Origin: Salvia splendens
Lineage: Eukaryota > Streptophyta > Magnoliopsida > Lamiales > Lamiaceae
Direction of reading: 5' to 3'
Assembly: GCF_004379255.2 (NCBI RefSeq)
Contig: NC_056052.1
Location: 9,417,708 to 9,481,707 of the forward strand
Length of the DNA stretch: 64,000 nucleotides
The position numbers and the translations under genes are program-made. Positions 32,243 through 43,864 of the stretch are shown in pieces. Position 1 is the first letter of the stretch. Each line of letters opens with the position of its first letter. The notes under the pieces are model-generated. The model did no database searches. It was not told the DNA's origin and was given only the letters and a program-made list of their open reading frames with translations.

Positions 32243-34054
32243 GAGCACCCATAATGCATCCCGCGGGCGTTTCTTATCTCGTCTCTCCGAGACGAGACGG
32301 GCGCGAGATACCTTGTAGCGTCCCGTCTCGTCACCAAACCGCCGAGACGCCCGTCCCACCGAGACGGATGGCGAGCCGTCTCGTCACGCGTCCGCATGAT
32401 GTGGCGCGCGCTGGCGCCACGTGTGACGCCCACTCGCCGGCCCGCGAATGAGCTTCATTACGCTGACGCAATAAATTATTTTTTTAAATCGAATTTAATA
32501 AAAAAATAAAATTAAAATTAAAAACGGTAATATTACCATTTTTTGACCGTTTTTTCTTTCTTTTTTTATTATTTTTTATTTTTTACTCTATAATTACTCA
32601 TATTTCATCCTCATTACACACACAAACACACATCTATTCTTCCCAAATCATCTCCATTTCCTCTCCAATTTTCATCACAAAATGTCCGGCGACGGAACTT
32701 TGGCGGTAACGGCTCCAGTGGGTTTGACATCAACGCGTTTGGCGACTGGGGGGCATGTACAATATATTGGGTGGTTCGGATTCCGGTTCGTCGACGCCGG
32801 GCACCCAAGGCTTGTCGACGCCGGCGGGGTACCAACCACCCCATTTTGATGTGGATGCATACGCTCGTCCCTGCGCCCCGAGGTATTCGCAGGGATTATC
32901 CCAAATTAGGGAGGATTATCCGGATGAACCCACTCCAGAAGGAGGACGAGGCGGTGGAAGCTTCAGGGCATTCGACTCCATGGAAGAAGCGTCGGAGGAG
33001 AAGGATGTAGGCAAGCATCAGTACAGCGGCAAGGACACAATAGCTGTGTACAATGCCTGGATTAGTGTCTCGTACGATCCCATCGTCGGGAATCAACATA
33101 CCCGGAAGGGGTCCCGCCGCTGCACATTGAAGATGCTCTGCGCTCACTTTGACCGAGTCGACAGATAGGTCAAAAAATTCTACGGCATCTACAAGACTGA
33201 AGCGGCTCATTACCAAAGCGGAGCCACGGGGAGCCGACATTCTGAGATCCGCTTTGCGAGTCTATTTCGACGACACCTGCAAAGATTTCAAACATGTCGA
33301 TATTTGGGAGGTCGTCAAAGACGAGGCAAGGTGGGCCGGCGGTGTCCAGTCCAGCACAGGCTCGACCTCGAAGCGCATGAAGCACACGGGGGGTGGCCAA
33401 TACTCGTCTAGTGGGGCGGTTCAGGCAACGCCGCACAAGAGGTTGCCTCGCAGGAGGTTGAGGGCACGGCGGACGATGCAGGAGGGTCCTCCTGTGGGCG
33501 CCGTCGTCCGCAAAGGACCAAGGCGGCTAGAGGGAGGAGGGGCTGAGGCGAATCAAGCCAGGCGGGCTCCCAAGGGCCGCCCTCCTCCTTAATGTCCATG
33601 TACTTAACCACCACGATGGGGGACACTTCCCGCATGACGCCTGCCCAGTTTCAAGCCCATCATGCCGGCATTATGTATCTGGCGGGACAACTTGGTATTC
33701 CGCCTCCACCACCTCCGGGGGATGATTCGCCGGCGGAGTAGTTTTTATAATTTCTAGAAAATTGTATTTTAAATTATGTCTTTTTTTATTTATTTTGCCA
33801 CGAATTTAATTATGTATTTTTTTACTAGGATTTTAAGTTGTAATTTTTATTTTATTTAATGAAGTGTGTTTTTATTAATTGAATTTGTTGGAAATAAAAA
33901 AAATGAAATTGAATAGTTAAGGGATGAGATGGTTAAGAGACGGATAAGAGATAAAAGGTTGCATGTTCTGTCTCTTAGTTAAGAGATGAAGTGAAAAGTA
34001 CAGTGAACCCATGAATAGTTAAGAGATGGATAAGAGACATCGTTGCGGATTGCC
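32243..34054 (+). mobile_element. PIF/Harbinger element A carrying only ORF1, TAA target duplication
   Basis: Left end GAGCACCCATAATGCATCC. The right end, reverse complemented, is GGCAATCCGCAACGATGTC. The flanks are TAA (32240-32242 and 34055-34057). After the left end come about 430 bp of GC-rich subterminal DNA and a promoter-like segment (TATAATTA at 32589). A decayed ORF1 follows, then 450 bp of AT-rich tail. No transposase is present. Confidence 0.75.
32682..33592 (+). pseudogene. PIF/Harbinger ORF1 (Myb/SANT-like), frameshifted
   Basis: The ATG at 32682 begins MSGDGTLAV, but the frame shifts after about 25 codons into LGGSDSGSSTPGTQG…, and later reaches TIAVYNAWISVSYDPIVGNQ, the SANT-type motif of plant Harbinger ORF1 proteins (often annotated 'glutathione S-transferase T3-like'). 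A deletion removes the W/F-rich part after GNQ that element C keeps. A stop near 33166 and further shifts break the basic C-terminus. In this superfamily ORF1 binds DNA and helps the transposase enter the nucleus. Confidence 0.75.
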
Positions 34055-34231
34055 TAATAAATGCAACCATCTTGACAAACACATCTTAATTCTATTCTAA
34101 CGGATAAGCTTCTAGATCTAAATCATCCAAATGTAGTTCAACAAGAGCATGACTTTCACTTGTGATGGAAGCTACTACTCTCTCCCTCAATTTAAAATCC
34201 AATTTTGACTGAGTATGAGTTTTAAGAAATA

Positions 34232-34484
34232 CTCCCTCCATTTCATAGTAGTGGAGACGATTGTTTTTTGCACGCAATTTTAAAAAAAATATATTAAGTA
34301 AGTTAAGTAAATGAAAAATAAAGTAATAAATTAAAAAGGTGTAGAGATGAAAAGAGAATAAAATAAGAGAAGGTAAAGTAAGTAAGATGAAATATATTGA
34401 TTTTTACTAAAAAGAGAAATGACTCTATTATTATGGAACGTATCAAAATAGCAAAATGACTCAACTGATATGAAACAGAGAGAA
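34232..34484. mobile_element. Stowaway-like MITE, 253 bp, TA target duplication
   Basis: Left end ctccctccatttcata and right end tatgaaacagagagaa, each next to TA (34230-34231 and 34485-34486). The right end is degraded compared with the consensus. Confidence 0.7.
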
Positions 34485-34955
34485 TATAAAAGAAAGTGAC
34501 TTAGAAAAAATTAGTGAAATAAATTCCACTACATATAATTTTTTAATCAAAAACGCTATTTGTGGGCGGGGTTAGATAGACCTCAACCTTAGTGGAATAA
34601 ATTCCACTTCGTATACTTGATTTTATGAGGCCATCCACAACGCTGTTCCTATACCGTTCCTATACCGTTCCTCAAACCACTATTTGAGGGCCCCACTGTA
34701 CTTTTTTACTCCATTCCTTAACCGTTCCTTAAATTACTATTCATTCAATTTCATTTTTTTTTATTTCCAACCCAATTCAATTTAAATAAACACACTTTAT
34801 TAAAAAACAAACACACTTTATTAAAAAACACACAACATTAAAAAAAATTACAACTTAAACTTAAAAAAATAAAAAGCACACAATTAAAATCCTAAAAAAA
34901 TAAAAAGCACACAATAAAAATCCTAAAAAATTAAAAGTACACAATTTTAATAATT

Positions 34956-36206
34956 TCATCCGCCAAAATTTGCCCAAATGTGCTCAATTAGATCCTGTTG
35001 GAGTTGGGTGTGGGCACTAGAGTCGCGTGTCCTTGCACGAATAGATAACCGTTCTTGTATAGACGGATGCGCTCCACTTCGAGGCGGACTACTTGCGGTT
35101 GAGCTTCCGGGGGATTCGTCGTCGAACCAATTTCCCGCCTCGGGTCCTTCGTCTTGGACAATCATGTTGTGCAAGATTATGCACGTATACATGATGTCGA
35201 CCATGTTTTCCATGAACCACGTACGAGCCGGGGCTTTGATGATGTTGAAGCGCGTTTGGAGAACCCCGAACGCCCTCTCCACATCCTTGCGAGCAGCCTC
35301 CTGCTTCTGCACAAAAAGAGCCTGCTTTGGGTTCGCAGACCCACTGCACGTCTTCACGAAGGTAGGCCACTTCGGGTAGATGCCATCGGCGAGATAGTAC
35401 CCCATTTTATAAAGCCGGTTGTTGGCGACGAAGTTGATGGACGGCGCTTTACCATCCAAAACTTCGGTCAAGAGGTCGGACTGGTGGAGCACGTTTACGT
35501 CGTTGTTCGACCCGAGGACCCCGAAGTACGCGTGCCAGATCCAAAGTCGGTAGTCGGCAACGGCCTCGAGTATAACGGTTGGGTGGGTGCCTTTGTGGCC
35601 GCTCGTGTAGGACCCCTTCCACGCCACCGGGCAATTCTTCCATTGCCAGTGCATGCAATCGACGCTGCCGAGCATCCCGGGGAATCCGTGCACTGTTTCG
35701 TGAAGGTCGAGCAGGAACTGACAATCGGCCGTGCTTGGCCTCCGGAGAAATTCGTCGCTGAAGGCTGCCCGAACGCCTTTGCAGAATTTGAGCAAGCACA
35801 TTCGCCCAGTGCAGTCTCCGATGTGGAGGTATTCGTCGAACATGTCGGCCGTTTGTCCCGTCGCAAGCTGGCGGATTGCTGCAGTACATTTCTGCAGCGT
35901 CGTGTGGCTGGGACGGCCGACCGCGTCGAACCCTTCCTGGAAGAACTCTTCCCGGGCTGCCAAAGTATTCGCGATGTGGAGAAATAGCGGTTTCCCCATG
36001 CGGAAACGGCGACGGAAGTACGTATCTCCACAAACCGGGTTATCGCAGAAGTAGTAGCGTACTAACCTTGCGGCGGCTTCCTCCCGGTTACGATGGATGT
36101 ACGTACGGGAGCGTCGTTGGGGCGGCGCGGCTTCTTCCGCCTCCCGTCGTCGATCTTCTTCAAGTGATTGTTCCAATATTTGACGCATTTGTTCATAAGG
36201 ATCCAT
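34956..36206 (-). CDS. PIF/Harbinger DDE transposase, uninterrupted
   Basis: The frame of 416 residues starts at ATG 36206 (MDPYEQMRQILEQSLEE) and has no stop or shift. Family transposases are about 350-450 residues. The DDE_Tnp_4 core shows the catalytic triad: D183 in GSVDCMHWQW, D236 in GSNNDVNVL and E310 in KDVERAFGVLQTRF. Also present are RRFRMGKPLF, GTHPTVILEA and YYLADGIYPKW (around residue 274). The N-terminus is acidic then basic, and the C-terminus is Ser/Pro-rich. It cuts and pastes Harbinger elements at 3-bp targets, normally together with an ORF1 partner. That partner is not encoded in this element, and the ORF1 copies in this window are all broken. Intactness suggests recent activity, but expression is unknown. 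Confidence 0.9.
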   Translation of the reverse strand: MDPYEQMRQILEQSLEEDRRREAEEAAPPQRRSRTYIHRNREEAAARLVRYYFCDNPVCGDTYFRRRFRMGKPLFLHIANTLAAREEFFQEGFDAVGRPSHTTLQKCTAAIRQLATGQTADMFDEYLHIGDCTGRMCLLKFCKGVRAAFSDEFLRRPSTADCQFLLDLHETVHGFPGMLGSVDCMHWQWKNCPVAWKGSYTSGHKGTHPTVILEAVADYRLWIWHAYFGVLGSNNDVNVLHQSDLLTEVLDGKAPSINFVANNRLYKMGYYLADGIYPKWPTFVKTCSGSANPKQALFVQKQEAARKDVERAFGVLQTRFNIIKAPARTWFMENMVDIMYTCIILHNMIVQDEGPEAGNWFDDESPGSSTASSPPRSGAHPSIQERLSIRARTRDSSAHTQLQQDLIEHIWANFGG

Positions 36207-36319
36207 TAGTTTGATTAAATTTGGGAGAAGGAAAATAGAGTTGATTTGAGATGAAAATTGGGGTGGAAATAGAGAGGAATAGATGTGTGTTTGTGATTGA
36301 AATGCGTATGAAATATGAG

Positions 36320-36327
36320 TATTTATA
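36320..36327 (-). promoter_or_regulatory. Transposase TATA box
   Basis: Minus strand CTATAAATACTCATATTTCAT, about 115 bp upstream of the ATG. The same motif and spacing occur upstream of ORF1 in element C (43557-43564), and a near match in element A (32589-32596). Confidence 0.55.
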
Positions 36328-36921
36328 GAGTAAATAAATAAAATAAAAATAAAAACGGATATAAAAAAACGGTCTCATTACCGTTGCAAAATTTTTTTTT
36401 TTTATTAAATTCAAATTTTTAAAAAAAAATGAATTATTGCGTCACCGGACGAAGCCCACTCGCGGGGCAGCGAGTGGGCTTCACGCGTCGAATGGGAGGC
36501 CGCCACGTCGCCTCGGCGCGTGGCGGAACGTCCCGTTCCGCGTTCCTCCGGAACGGAATGCGGCACGGCATAGGAATGGCGACGGCACGGAACGGCGACG
36601 GAACGCATCCCACAACGCGTGCCGCCGCGGAACCGTTCCGCCGGAACGGCATAGGTACCGCACGGCACAGCGTTGCGGGTGCCCTGAGAATTGTTCTACT
36701 GGGCGACTCAGAACAGTCAGCGACATCTTTTTCCCCCAGATCTTATTCTCTCTCCTTCTCCTTTATTTTTTCTTAAATTGAAATTTTTAAACACATGTGA
36801 CATTTCAAACTTTGGTTTCTTGCTTACCCAGCCATCGATTCAATCTCCAGTCTCCTTGATGTATTCTCCAAATTAAAATTTCACAACACAATCAATTTTT
36901 AATTTCTTGCTCCTTCTAGAA

Positions 36922-37237
36922 TGGTACGAAGTCAGGGTCGCCGGTGATCGGAACGGCAACCGAGAGAGTACCAATACGCAATGCACTACGAGAGGACGAG
37001 GGGGAAGAGCTATTTTGCATTAATTCAATAATGAAACTTACAAAATAGGAAGGGCAGCTTATATACACGCTGCAAGTATGAAATTAACAACATCACAACA
37101 ATCTAACTAACTATATTCTCTCACGCTCCGCGCACATGGCTGATTTGCTCCTCTCTTTCCTCGTGTTGCATGCATCCACGCATCACGTTATTAAGATTCC
37201 CATCTCCCGCGCTTATTCACTTCACTATCACGTATCA
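36922..37237 (-). repeat. 3' LTR of the Reina-like element
   Basis: 316 bp, the same as 41737-42052 by eye. It is followed inward by the purine tract AAAGGGGGGAGATT (minus strand, 37238-37251), which primes plus-strand DNA. Confidence 0.95.
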
Positions 37238-37266
37238 AATCTCCCCCCTTTAGATAAACCTTGTCC

Positions 37267-40200
37267 TCAAGGTTTGAAATGCGGAAAACGCTCTTCCATG
37301 TCGTGAAGAAACTCCCACGTAGCATCCTCTGGGAATGAATTAGCCCAATGCACCAGAACCTGAGTAGCGGCCATGTTCCCCCGCTTGACCATGCGACGCT
37401 CCAGAAATTGGACCGGCTCCAGGAAGGTGGAATTGCCCACAGTCGGTAGAGAACCGTGAAGCTGAGTCAGGGGTCCCATCTTCTTTTTGAGCTGAGAAAC
37501 GTGGAACACCGGATGAATTTTACTATCCGGAGGAAGCTGAAGCTTGTAAGCAACCTCTCCAAACTTGTCAACAACCTTAAAAGGACCAAAGTAACGAGGA
37601 CTTAGCTTTTGAAACTGCCTATCACGAAGTGTATTCTGCCTATAAGGTTGGAGCTTCAAGTAAACCCAATCTCCCAAAGCAAACTTTCTCTCCGAGCGGT
37701 GCTTGTCATGTTGAGACTTCATTCGGAGCTGAGCACGCCCCAGATGGTGCTTAAGAACCTCAATCATAGCCTCACGTGCAATCAAGCTCTCGTTGACATC
37801 ATGAACCAAAGAATCACCCTTGAAATAAGGGATGCGTATAGGCGGTGGGTAGCCATATAAAGCCTCAAAAGGTGTAGTTTCAATAGCCGAGTGATAAGAT
37901 GTGTTATACCAAAACTCAGCAAGGCTCATCCACTTACTCCAAGTGGTCGGTTGGTCGCCACACATACACCTGAGATACGTTTCAAGGCAACGGTTAACAA
38001 CCTCGGTTTGCCCATCCGATTGAGGGTGGTATGCAGTGGACATGTGTAGTTCAACCCCTTGGAGCTTGAAGAAATCGGACCAGAAGTTGCTCAAGAACAC
38101 CTTATCCCGATTACTAATCAAGATGGTGGGAAGGCCATGAAGCTTGAATACATGATCTAGAAAAACCTGAGCCACAGTCAAGGCTGTATAAGGGTGGGTT
38201 AAGCTCATGAAGTGAGCATATTTAGTGAGGCGATCCACCACAACCAGAACGGTTGACTTGCCACCCGATAGAGGAAGTCCTTCAATGAAATCCAAACTAA
38301 CTTGAGACCAAGCTGCATCAGGAATGGGTAAAGGCTGTAGCAACCCCGGAAGAGCAGAGTTATCATACTTAAAACGCTGACATATATCACATTCCCTGAT
38401 GTAGTTTCTGATATGTTTCTCCATGTTAGGCCAGAAAAATAAAGAGGAGAGTCTCTTGTAAGTAGCCAAAATTCCCGAGTGTCCACCAGAGCTGGAGTTA
38501 TGGAAGAGGTGGATGATTTGCTACCTTAAATTCTCATCATTGCCCACAACTAGCCTTCCTTTCCTTCGTAACTGATCACCAATCCATGAAAACTTCGAGT
38601 TCTTTTGAGGATTCTGTTGGAGCTCTAGAATCAATGCACTGAGCTGAGGGTCAGAGTGCCATGTAGCTTGAATCAAGGGATAGAGATCAGTCGAGACAGA
38701 GGTGATAGCCATACATAAGATATCAGAAGAGTGGACCCTGGAGAGGGCATCCGCTACCACATTCTCAACTCCCTTCCTGTAAGTTATAACAAAATCAAAT
38801 GCCATCAGTTTAGATAACCAATGCAGCTGCCCCGGGGTGGTAAGCTTCTGTTTCATCAGATGAGCTAGTGTTTTGTGATCCGTACGAACTTCAAAAGGCT
38901 GGTTACTCAAGTAATGGCTCCAATAGGTGACAGCAAAAACCACAGCAAGCAGCTCCTTGTCATAAACAGACATTTGTTTGTGTTTTGGACACAAGGTCTT
39001 GCTGATGAAGGCAATTGGATGCCCATTCTGCATCAAGACAGCCCCAATGCCATAGCTGGAGGCATCAGTTTCTACAACAAAAGGCAATGAAAAGTCAGGC
39101 AAGGCCAAAACTGGAGGGCTCATCATCACCTTCTTGAGTTCCAGAAAGGCTGCCTCTGCCTTCTCACTCCACTTGAAGGCATCCTTTTTCAATAAGTCAG
39201 TAAGTGGTCTACAAATAATTCCATAATTTCTGATAAACCTCCTATAATAGCCAGTGAGTCCCAAGAACCCTCTCAGCTTGGAAACATCAGAAGGCACTGG
39301 CCAATCTTGCATAGCCTTCAGCTTCTTAGGATCTGTGGCTACCCCAGCCTTGGATATGATATGCCCCAGATATTCTATTTGATTCCTTGCAAAATCATAC
39401 TTGCTCTTCTTTGCAAATAGAGAATTCTCTCTGAGCTTGCCAAATACCAGCTTCAAATGGTCCATATGTGAAGACTCATCCTTGCTATACACCAATATGT
39501 CATCAAAAAAGACAAGAACAAATCTCCTCAAGTATGGTCTGAATATATCATTCATTAAACTCTGAAACGTAGCTGGAGCATTGGTGAGGCCAAAGGGCAT
39601 CACGGTGAACTCATAATGCCCATCATGTGTCTTGAATGCGGTTTTATGTATATCCTCAGGCCTCATTCGAATTTGATGATAGCCTGCCCTCAAATCAATT
39701 TTAGAAAAAACCGTAGCTCCATGAAGTTCCTCTAACAATTCCTCAATCAAGGGAATGGGGTATTTATCCTTCACTGTAATCTTGTTAAGCCTCCTATAGT
39801 CAATGCACATTCTCCATGATCCATCTTTTTTCTTTACCAAAACTACAGGAGATGAGAAGGGACTGCAACTTGGCTGAATAAAGCCTTGCTTCAACAAATC
39901 AGCCACCATGTTTTCAATGATATTTTTCTGGAATGCCGTATGTCTATAAGGTCTAGCACTAACTGGTGAAGCACCATGTGTCAACACAATCTGATGGTTG
40001 TGATTTCTCATGGGAGGAAGATCAGTGGGTTCAGCAAATACTGCATCCTGACTCTCCAAGAATGCCTGCAACTCCTCAGAAGTCGGCTGCTCATTCCCAA
40101 CCTCTTCCACTGCTAGGAGCTCAGGTTGAGTGTTAGTAGTAACTCTGATACAACAAAGTTGAACCCCAGGGCAATTAGTGATGATTTTATTCATTTCCTT

Positions 40201-41703
40201 TTCAGAAACGGTTTGAACCTTGGTTGGAGCTTGTGCACCTCGTAGCACATATCTCTTCCCTTGGAGTTTGAACTCCATGATTAGATGCCTGAAATCCCAT
40301 TGGATCATGCCTAAGGTTTCCAGCCATTGAATACCGAGCACCATGTCACAGTTACCAAGAGGCAACAACAACACATCAGTAGTAAATGTGGTGTCTCTCA
40401 GCACCCACTTCAGTCCCTTACACATTGAATCACACTCAAGCCGATTTCCATCAGCCACATCCACCATAACTGGTCTGACTGGAGTAAGATGCAAGCCCAA
40501 CTTCTTAGCTAGTTGAAGATCCAGAAAATTGTGTGTGCTCCCAGAATCTATCAGGATGTGTACCACTCTTTTGCCTATCTTCCCAGACACTCTCATAGTT
40601 CTAAACCCTCTAGAGATAGCTCCACTCATAGCATGAATGGAAATTAAGGGGTTATCATCCTCCCCAGATTCGTCTGGCACATCATTCTCCTCCATGTGAG
40701 GCCCCTCCCCCTGAGTAACATCATCCACTTCTAACAGATATAGCAGCTTCCTCGCACACCGATGGCCACGCTCAAACTTCTCATTGCAGCCATAGCATAA
40801 CCCTTTCGCCCTTTTTTCAGCCATTTCCTCTTCAGTAAGGAGTCTCCTATTTTTAAAATTGGGCGTAGTAGGTGTGGGTAACAGAGGGGGGTTACTGCTC
40901 CCAGCCGCAGATATTCTAGAGTCATTCCCTCCGAACTTCTTAGGATTCGAAGGAAATCCCTCCCTCGCCGGACTAGACATCTCCTGAAGCCTAGCAAGGG
41001 CGTAGGCGTGAACCAAAGTCTGAGGCATAAAAAGTCGCACAGCCTTTTGGACGTAGGGCCGTAGGCCATTAATGAAGTGACTGATGGCATATGACTCCGG
41101 AATAGAAACACGACCCAAAAGAAGTTCAAATCGATCATGATAATCAGAAAACGAACCTGTTTGCTTCAAAGAGAGCAGTTCAGTCATCGGATCCCCAAGC
41201 AAATGATCGCCAAAGCGCCCCTCCAAAGCTTGCAAAAACAGAGGCCACGAGGTCGCCATAGCCTGGTCCTGGTATTTGGACCAGTTTTGGAACCATTGAA
41301 GAGCCCGACCTTCAAAATTGATAATCGCGAGCCTCACCTTAGATTCCTCCGGCGTTAGATCCACCGTGAAAAAGTGATCGCATCGCATAATCTACCCAGC
41401 CAGATCCTCACCCGAGAAGATCGGAAACCCAACCTTAGACTGGCGTGTAGAGAAATAAGGAGCACGGGGCTGACCTCCTCCAGCCATGCCACCAATACCA
41501 CCGCCGGCAACACCACCAGCAGCCAGAAATCGGGTCATCAAATCATTCTGTTGAGTTTGTAGAGCCAGAAATTCGTCGCGGAGCTCCTTGAAGTGAAGAT
41601 CGCGAGTCGCATCGGCGGCAGACAATTTGGCAGTCAGATCGGCCATAGCAGCAGTCAGCATCTCCTCCCAACGACGGGCGTCGCCGGCACGTGTTTCCAC
41701 CAT
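37267..41703 (-). pseudogene. Reina-like gag-pol polyprotein, interrupted only by two TAG codons
   Basis: From ATG 41703 (MVETRAGDARRW) one frame runs to the stop at 37267, about 1478 codons, with no frameshift. Two amber codons interrupt it: 41392-41394 (SGEDLAG*IMRC, where Trp is expected) and 38521-38523 (DENLR*QIIH, where Gln is likely). Domains in order: gag (41370-41000); zinc knuckle CYGCNEKFERGHRC; protease ILIDSGSTHNF; RT with VFFDDILVYSKD; RNase H with VETDASSYG and RTDHKTLAH; integrase H2C2 (GGHSG…CDICQ); the integrase core with SLDFIEG, SNRDKVF and SDGQTEVVNR; and a chromodomain ending VLVHWANSFPEDATWE. All catalytic residues I can check are present. It is dead by ordinary decoding, unless the ambers are read through. 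Confidence 0.85.
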
Positions 41704-41720
41704 TGCGGAAGCTGGACCTC

Positions 41721-41734
41721 GTGGACTGATACCA
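41721..41734 (-). other. Primer-binding site of the Reina-like element
   Basis: Minus strand TGGTATCAGTCCAC two bases from the LTR end. The first nine bases fit initiator tRNA-Met and the rest diverge. Confidence 0.7.
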
Positions 41735-41736
41735 CT

Positions 41737-42052
41737 TGGTACGAAGTCAGGGTCGCCGGTGATCGGAACGGCAACCGAGAGAGTACCAATACGCAATGCA
41801 CTACGAGAGGACGAGGGGGAAGAGCTATTTTGCATTAATTCAATAATGAAACTTACAAAATAGGAAGGGCAGCTTATATACACGCTGCAAGTATGAAATT
41901 AACAACATCACAACAATCTAACTAACTATATTCTCTCACGCTCCGCGCACATGGCTGATTTGCTCCTCTCTTTCCTCGTGTTGCATGCATCCACGCATCA
42001 CGTTATTAAGATTCCCATCTCCCGCGCTTATTCACTTCACTATCACGTATCA
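41737..42052 (-). repeat. 5' LTR of the Reina-like element
   Basis: 316 bp. It contains the promoter for the genomic transcript. The minus strand has a TATA-like tgtatataagctgcc near 41870-41884. Confidence 0.95.
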
Positions 42053-42057
42053 TAGAA

Positions 42058-42596
42058 TCACGAGTGTGAGATGTAAAAGAACTACATCAAATTTCTTATT
42101 TCCACTTTCTTATTTCTCCTAAATTTGCAGAAATCTCGAAATTGCAAGCACGAGATGAAACCCACAACAAATTTCTTATTTGCGCTCTTGCGTACTGTCA
42201 TTGATGTCGATGCAGTTAAAAAAATCATTCTCATACGTTCACATTTTTTGTTTTCTAAGATTTAATTGACAATCTTGATACCAATTCAAATATTTTTTAT
42301 CAACCAAAAACTATAAGATGTAAATTATCTTATTTCCACTGACCCGTTTATCAATTTTCCTCGACGCTCACTGGGCGCTCATTCTGAGCAAGCCAGGACA
42401 ATGAAAAAGAGTAAAATGATTTACTGAAATATATCAGGGTCACTATATGCGATAGCAATTGCGTCCTAATTTTTAATGACATATTAGTAAAATGAGAGAG
42501 GTGAAAAAATAGATAAAGCGGAAGATTGGACAGTGAAAAAGTAAGAGATGGGAGAAAAAGTAACAATGAGAAAGGAAAAAAAATGGGTGAAGTGCA
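42058..42596. other. Flanking DNA of uncertain origin
   Basis: AT-rich sequence between the retroelement and PIF element C, with no gene. The left end of element C should lie here, but no terminal repeat matching the family was found, so C seems truncated near 42596. Confidence 0.35.
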
Positions 42597-42599
42597 TGG

Positions 42600-43451
42600 A
42601 CATTAAGGAGGAGGGCGGCCCTTGGGAGCCCGTCTGACTTGATTCGCCTCGGTCCCTCCTCCCTCTAGCCGTCTTCGCCGCTTTGGTCCCTTGCGGCCGA
42701 CGGCGCCCACAGTAGGACCCCATGCATCGTCTGTCGTGCCCTCAACCTCCTGCGAGGCAACCTCTTGTGCGGTGCTGCCTGAACCGACCCCACTAGACGA
42801 GTATTGGCCACCCGCCGTGTGTTTCGTGCGCTTCGAGGTCGAACCCGTGCTGGACTGGACACCTCCGGCCACCTTGCCTCGTCTTTGAAGACCTACCAAA
42901 CATCAACATGTTTGTATTCTTCGCCGGTGTCGTCGAAATAGACTCGCAAACCCGATCTCAGAATGTCGGCTCACGTGGCAACGCTTTGGAAATGAGTCGT
43001 TTCAGTCTTGTAGATGCCGCAGAATTTTTTGACCTCTCTGTCGATTCGGTCAAAGTGAGCGGGGAGCATCTTCAATGTGCGGTGGCGGGACCCCTTCAGC
43101 TTAATCTCGTTATAGGCCTCGGTGACCTTTTCCCAGAAGTACTTCCAGGTTTGTTGATTCCCGACGATGGGATCGTACGAGACGCTGATCCAGGCGTTGT
43201 ACACAGCCATTGTGTCCTTGCGGCTGTACGGATGCCAGCCTACATCCTCCTCCTCCTCGGCCGCCTCCGCCTCTTCCACCACATCAAAATGAGGTGGTTG
43301 GTACCCCGCCGGCGTCGACGAGCCTTGGGTGCCCGGCATCGACGAACCGGAACCCGAACCACCCAATACATTGTACATGTCCCCAATCGCCAAACGCGTT
43401 GATGTCAAACCCGCCGGAGCCGCCATCGCCAGAGTTTCCGTCGCTGAACAT
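42600..43451 (-). pseudogene. PIF/Harbinger ORF1 of element C, frameshifted
   Basis: ATG at 43451 (MFSDGNSGDGGSGG…NAFGDWG). A one-base loss in a G-run near 43385 breaks the frame, which resumes as MYNVLGGSGSGSSMPGTQGS. The SANT-like part is complete here: AVYNAWISVSYDPIVGNQQT, WKYFWEKVTEAYNEIK, MLPAHFDRIDREVKKFCGIY. Further shifts follow near 42970 and 42860, before the basic, RR/K-rich C-terminus. It is better preserved than the copy in element A. A TATA box lies at 43557-43564 on the minus strand. Confidence 0.8.
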
Positions 43452-43864
43452 TTTGTGATGAAAATTGGAGAGGTTAGATGAAAATTGGAGAGGAAATGGA
43501 GATGATTTAGGAAGAATAGATGTGTGTTTGTGTGGGTAATGATGATGAAATATGAGTATTTATAGAGTAAAAAATATATTAAAAAAGAAAAAAGGTCAAA
43601 AAACGGTAATATTACCGTTTGATTTTTTAATTTTTTTATTAAATTTGAATTTAAAAAAAATGATTTATTACGTCAGCGTGACGAAGCCCACTCGTGGGCC
43701 GGCGAGTGGGCGTCACGCGTGGCGCTAGCGCGCGTCACGTTGCGTGGGAGCGTGGCGAGACGGCTCGCCATCCGTCTCGGTGGGACGGGCGTCTCGGCGG
43801 GATGGTGATGAGACGGGACGCTGCAACGCGTCCGCGTCCGTCTCGTATCGGAGGGACGAGTTAA

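Larger units (their letters stand above)
34629..36684 (-). mobile_element. PIF/Harbinger element B carrying only the transposase
   Basis: Terminal repeats GGCCATCCACAACGCTGTTC (left) and GGGCACCCGCAACGCTGTGC (right, reverse complement) match at about 17 of 21 positions. The flanks are TGA at 34626-34628 and 36685-36687, a variant of the usual TWA. The 2056 bp contain the transposase gene on the minus strand, a promoter with TATA box (36320-36327), a GC-rich subterminal region and an AT-rich 3' tail with short repeats (aaacacactttattaaaaa). There is no ORF1. The promoter segment is homologous to those of elements A and C. Confidence 0.85.
36922..42052 (-). mobile_element. Full-length Reina-like Ty3/gypsy chromovirus, apparently identical LTRs
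   Basis: The LTRs at 36922-37237 and 41737-42052 are both 316 bp and I see no difference between them. The element is flanked by tagaa at 36917-36921 and 42053-42057. On the minus strand the LTR begins TGATACGTGATAG and ends TTCGTACCA. The primer-binding site lies inside the right LTR and the polypurine tract inside the left one. Short LTRs, a 5.1-kb length and a C-terminal chromodomain fit the Reina-type chromoviruses. The insertion must be recent on the evolutionary scale. Confidence 0.95.

Noticed and set aside
35154..35987. 277-codon + strand frame opposite the Harbinger transposase
   Set aside because: Antisense shadow of a GC-rich gene; the minus-strand frame carries all known motifs.
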